DNA from: Candidatus Omnitrophota bacterium
Lineage (GTDB): Bacteria; Omnitrophota; Koll11; Zapsychrales; Aceulaceae
Direction: 5' to 3'
Assembly (NCBI GenBank): GCA_029931885.1
Contig: JAOZRJ010000073.1
Coordinates: forward strand, 1 to 7,488
DNA: 7,488 bases
Position 1 is the stretch's first letter. Each line of letters opens with the position of its first letter. Shown one piece after another: positions 6,007 through 7,488 of this stretch. A program made the position numbers and the translations under genes. The notes under the pieces are model-generated. The model searched no databases and was not told where the DNA came from. It worked only from the letters and a program-made list of their open reading frames with translations.

Positions 6007-7311
6007 ATGAAAAAATTTTCTCTTCTTCTACTTTTTAGCTTTTTCTTTTTTTGCCTTTTTTTACCAACAATTGTTTTTGGGCAAATGGGGTCAACATCTG
6101 AATATTTGTCAGAAGAAACTATGCAGGAGATTCTCATAGAGCTTAAAGAGCAATCTATTGTTTTGCTGGAAGAAAATGAGAGGTTAGAAAAAGAAAATAG
6201 AAAATATCGAAAAAAGATGCTTGTTTCTAGCGAAGAGATTAGTATTTTGTCCGAACGTTTGACAGGCTCCGATCATGTTCCAATTCAGCATCAAGAGTTA
6301 ATTAAGAATTTTGATCTCCAGAAGAAAGCACTTGAGAAAAAAATTCAAATTTTAGATCGAGAAAGTCGGCTTGAAGAATCTACGAGAAACAAGATAGAGC
6401 GGAGCTTTTCTGATTTTAAAAAAGAAAATGAGATTCTTAAGGGTAAATTGGATGATTTAAGAAAGAAAAAGAATCAAGTTGTGCTGGATTCCAAAGGAGA
6501 AGATAGCGATAAGCAGTTTGAATTAGCTCGGAATAGAGTAAAACAGCTTAATGAAGATTTATTAGAGAGTCAGAAGAAAAAAGAAGAAGCACAAAAAAAG
6601 TTTGATGAAGCTCAAGAGATTTTTTCGCTTACTGCGTTCGTCGGCGAGAGCTCAAAAATGGGCATAAAGGATTTAGGAATTCTCGATCAACAAGGCTTTT
6701 CGGACAAAAATGAAAAGGTTTCTTTTGGATCTATTCAAGCGCTTAAAAAGGATATTAATAATCTTCATGAGCAAAATTTAATCATGTTAAATTCATTAAG
6801 GGAAAAGTTGTTATTTTTAGATATTGATATTTTTGTATCGACACAAGTAGATGATATTGATCTCATATCTCTCAAAGAACAAATTAAAGATCATATTGAT
6901 ATCTTAAGAAAGAAGAATTTGCTTTTGAAGGAAAGATTAAAAACAATGGATTTAGAAAGGCAAAAAGAAATTAGTAGAATTCAAAGAGATATTGTTGGCT
7001 TAAAAATGCAGATTGATCAGGAGCAAAAAGAATCGGAAGTTATTATTTTTGATGCTCAGGCAAGCCTTTTGTCCAAAGGGGAAGAGGTTAAGATGAAAAA
7101 TGTTATTTTAAAGAATAAAATAGATGATATTAATTTGAAGATTAAAAAGAATAATAAAGAAAAAAATATGCTGCAGGATCTTTTGAGAGTTAATTCAAGT
7201 GAGTCTTTGTCGGAGACTCATAGTAAGATTTCGTCTCCGGAAAATGTTTATAAAAGATTTGATGGTTCAACAGGATCGTCTTTTAAAACTCCTATCATAA
7301 TTAAAGAATAG
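6007..7311 (+). CDS. Secreted coiled-coil protein of unknown function
   Basis: A 434-residue protein of no family I recognise. Residues 1-25 form a signal peptide: MKK, then a long Leu/Phe-rich hydrophobic core (FSLLLLFSFFFFCLFLPTIV), with VFG before Gln26 as the likely cleavage point. No lipobox is seen, so it is probably soluble periplasmic or exported. The rest is largely Lys/Glu/Leu-rich helix with heptad-like stretches at about 34-85, 95-155, 168-207, 242-268, 284-345 and 355-395. A less charged break occurs around 208-241. The mature part has no cysteine and no tryptophan. The C-terminal about 40 residues (395-434) are Ser/Thr-rich and look disordered, ending SFKTPIIIKE. The start has no Shine-Dalgarno but has a perfect promoter upstream. 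It could be an envelope scaffold, a secretion-related or chaperone-like coiled-coil, or a surface spacer. Low-complexity coiled coils give misleading database hits, so function is left open. The gene itself is sure. Confidence 0.85.
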   Translation: MKKFSLLLLFSFFFFCLFLPTIVFGQMGSTSEYLSEETMQEILIELKEQSIVLLEENERLEKENRKYRKKMLVSSEEISILSERLTGSDHVPIQHQELIKNFDLQKKALEKKIQILDRESRLEESTRNKIERSFSDFKKENEILKGKLDDLRKKKNQVVLDSKGEDSDKQFELARNRVKQLNEDLLESQKKKEEAQKKFDEAQEIFSLTAFVGESSKMGIKDLGILDQQGFSDKNEKVSFGSIQALKKDINNLHEQNLIMLNSLREKLLFLDIDIFVSTQVDDIDLISLKEQIKDHIDILRKKNLLLKERLKTMDLERQKEISRIQRDIVGLKMQIDQEQKESEVIIFDAQASLLSKGEEVKMKNVILKNKIDDINLKIKKNNKEKNMLQDLLRVNSSESLSETHSKISSPENVYKRFDGSTGSSFKTPIIIKE

Positions 7312-7331
7312 TATACATATATTTATAGACG

Positions 7332-7367
7332 TATTTTCTCAATTTATTTGATTTCAGCCAGAAAATA
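7332..7367 (+). repeat. 8-bp inverted repeat around the promoter of the next gene
   Basis: TATTTTCT (7332-7339) and its exact reverse complement AGAAAATA (7360-7367) are separated by 20 bases. The arms flank the -35 box at 7348-7353 and end just before the -10 at 7371. No T-run follows the 3' arm, so it is not a classical terminator. In AT-rich DNA an 8-bp match may be chance. Confidence 0.4.
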
Positions 7368-7376
7368 GGATAGAAT
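7348..7376 (+). promoter_or_regulatory. Candidate sigma70 promoter for the HTH-type gene
   Basis: TTGATT (7348-7353), a 17-base spacer, then TAGAAT (7371-7376), the same -10 variant as at 902-907. It lies 23 bases before the ATG at 7400, giving a short leader with the strong AAGGAGG at 7389-7395. Confidence 0.6.
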
Positions 7377-7399
7377 GGCAGGAGTTAAAAGGAGGAAAT

Positions 7400-7488
7400 A
7401 TGAACGAAATTTTAGAAATATTATCTCAAGATGCCCGTATTAAGCCCGAGGAGATTGCAAAATTAACAGGGCAGAGCGTTTCCACAGC
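7400..7488 (+). CDS. Lrp/AsnC-type transcription regulator (N-terminal part, runs off right edge)
   Basis: Twenty-nine full codons are visible, starting MNEILEILSQDARIKPEEIA. The pattern ILxxLxxDARIxxEEIAxLTGxSxST fits the first two helices and the turn of an Lrp/AsnC winged helix-turn-helix, in which the residues after TGxS begin the recognition helix. These proteins sense amino acids and usually regulate their own gene and adjacent transport or aminotransferase genes. AAGGAGG at 7389-7395, four bases before the ATG, makes the start very sure. The ligand-binding (RAM) domain would lie outside the window, so the family call rests on the short N-terminus only. Confidence 0.6.
   Translation, partial: MNEILEILSQDARIKPEEIAKLTGQSVST

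Noticed and set aside
5910..6137. Minus-strand 75-codon frame over the promoter and signal-peptide region
   Set aside because: Its Lys-rich stretch is the complement of the Phe/Leu-rich signal peptide; no ribosome site or family motif.
7312..7367. Terminator after the coiled-coil gene
   Set aside because: The only inverted repeat has a 20-base loop, AT-rich arms and no T-run, so no terminator can be claimed.
1..7488. CRISPR array, insertion sequence, tRNA or rRNA
   Set aside because: No regularly spaced repeats, transposase motifs or cloverleaf/rRNA signature sequences were seen on either strand.

Overview
The window is about 7.5 kb of AT-rich bacterial DNA, tightly packed with genes that are mostly on the + strand. 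No RNA gene, insertion sequence, CRISPR array or tRNA is visible. The gene set suggests an uncultivated, AT-rich, Gram-negative-type bacterium, perhaps Omnitrophota (former OP3) or a similar candidate phylum. Pointers are a free-standing MetG-type tRNA-binding domain, a YjbQ/YkgJ/DUF2156 cluster and a secreted coiled-coil protein. That placement is an impression from gene style, not a demonstrated identity.

Layout. (1) Positions 1-811 on the minus strand hold the N-terminal 270 codons of a polytopic membrane protein that runs off the left edge. It resembles GT-C (family 39 / PMT-type) glycosyltransferases. (2) Positions 812-954 are a divergent intergenic region with a plausible promoter for each direction. 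(3) Positions 955-5913 on the + strand form a seven-gene operon with gaps of 1-2 bases or overlaps of 4-20 bases. In order: MetG-C/Trbp111-like tRNA-binding protein, YjbQ-family protein, YkgJ-type cysteine-cluster protein, DUF2156 (LPG-synthase C-terminal, GNAT-fold) protein, DEDDh 3'-5' exonuclease, aminodeoxychorismate synthase component I (PabB), and a class IV PLP enzyme that is probably aminodeoxychorismate lyase (PabC). (4) Positions 5914-6006 hold a strong sigma70-type promoter with an inverted repeat over its -35 box. (5) Positions 6007-7311 encode a secreted, cysteine-free, mostly coiled-coil protein of no recognised family. (6) Positions 7312-7399 hold another good promoter and an 8-bp inverted repeat. 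(7) From 7400 to the right edge is the start of a gene whose N-terminus looks like an Lrp/AsnC-type helix-turn-helix.

How the genes work together. PabB and PabC form a clear biochemical pair that converts chorismate to 4-aminobenzoate for folate. Their start/stop overlaps (TTGA and ATGA) suggest translational coupling. No pabA glutaminase lies in the window, so the amidotransferase must come from elsewhere (a TrpG/PabA) or ammonia is used directly. The first five operon genes have no single obvious shared pathway. The co-location of a tRNA-binding domain with a DUF2156 acyltransferase-fold protein, whose relatives use aminoacyl-tRNA, is the most thought-provoking link but remains inference. 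I saw no clear new defence or mobile system. The least explained element is the secreted coiled-coil protein and its promoter/operator region.
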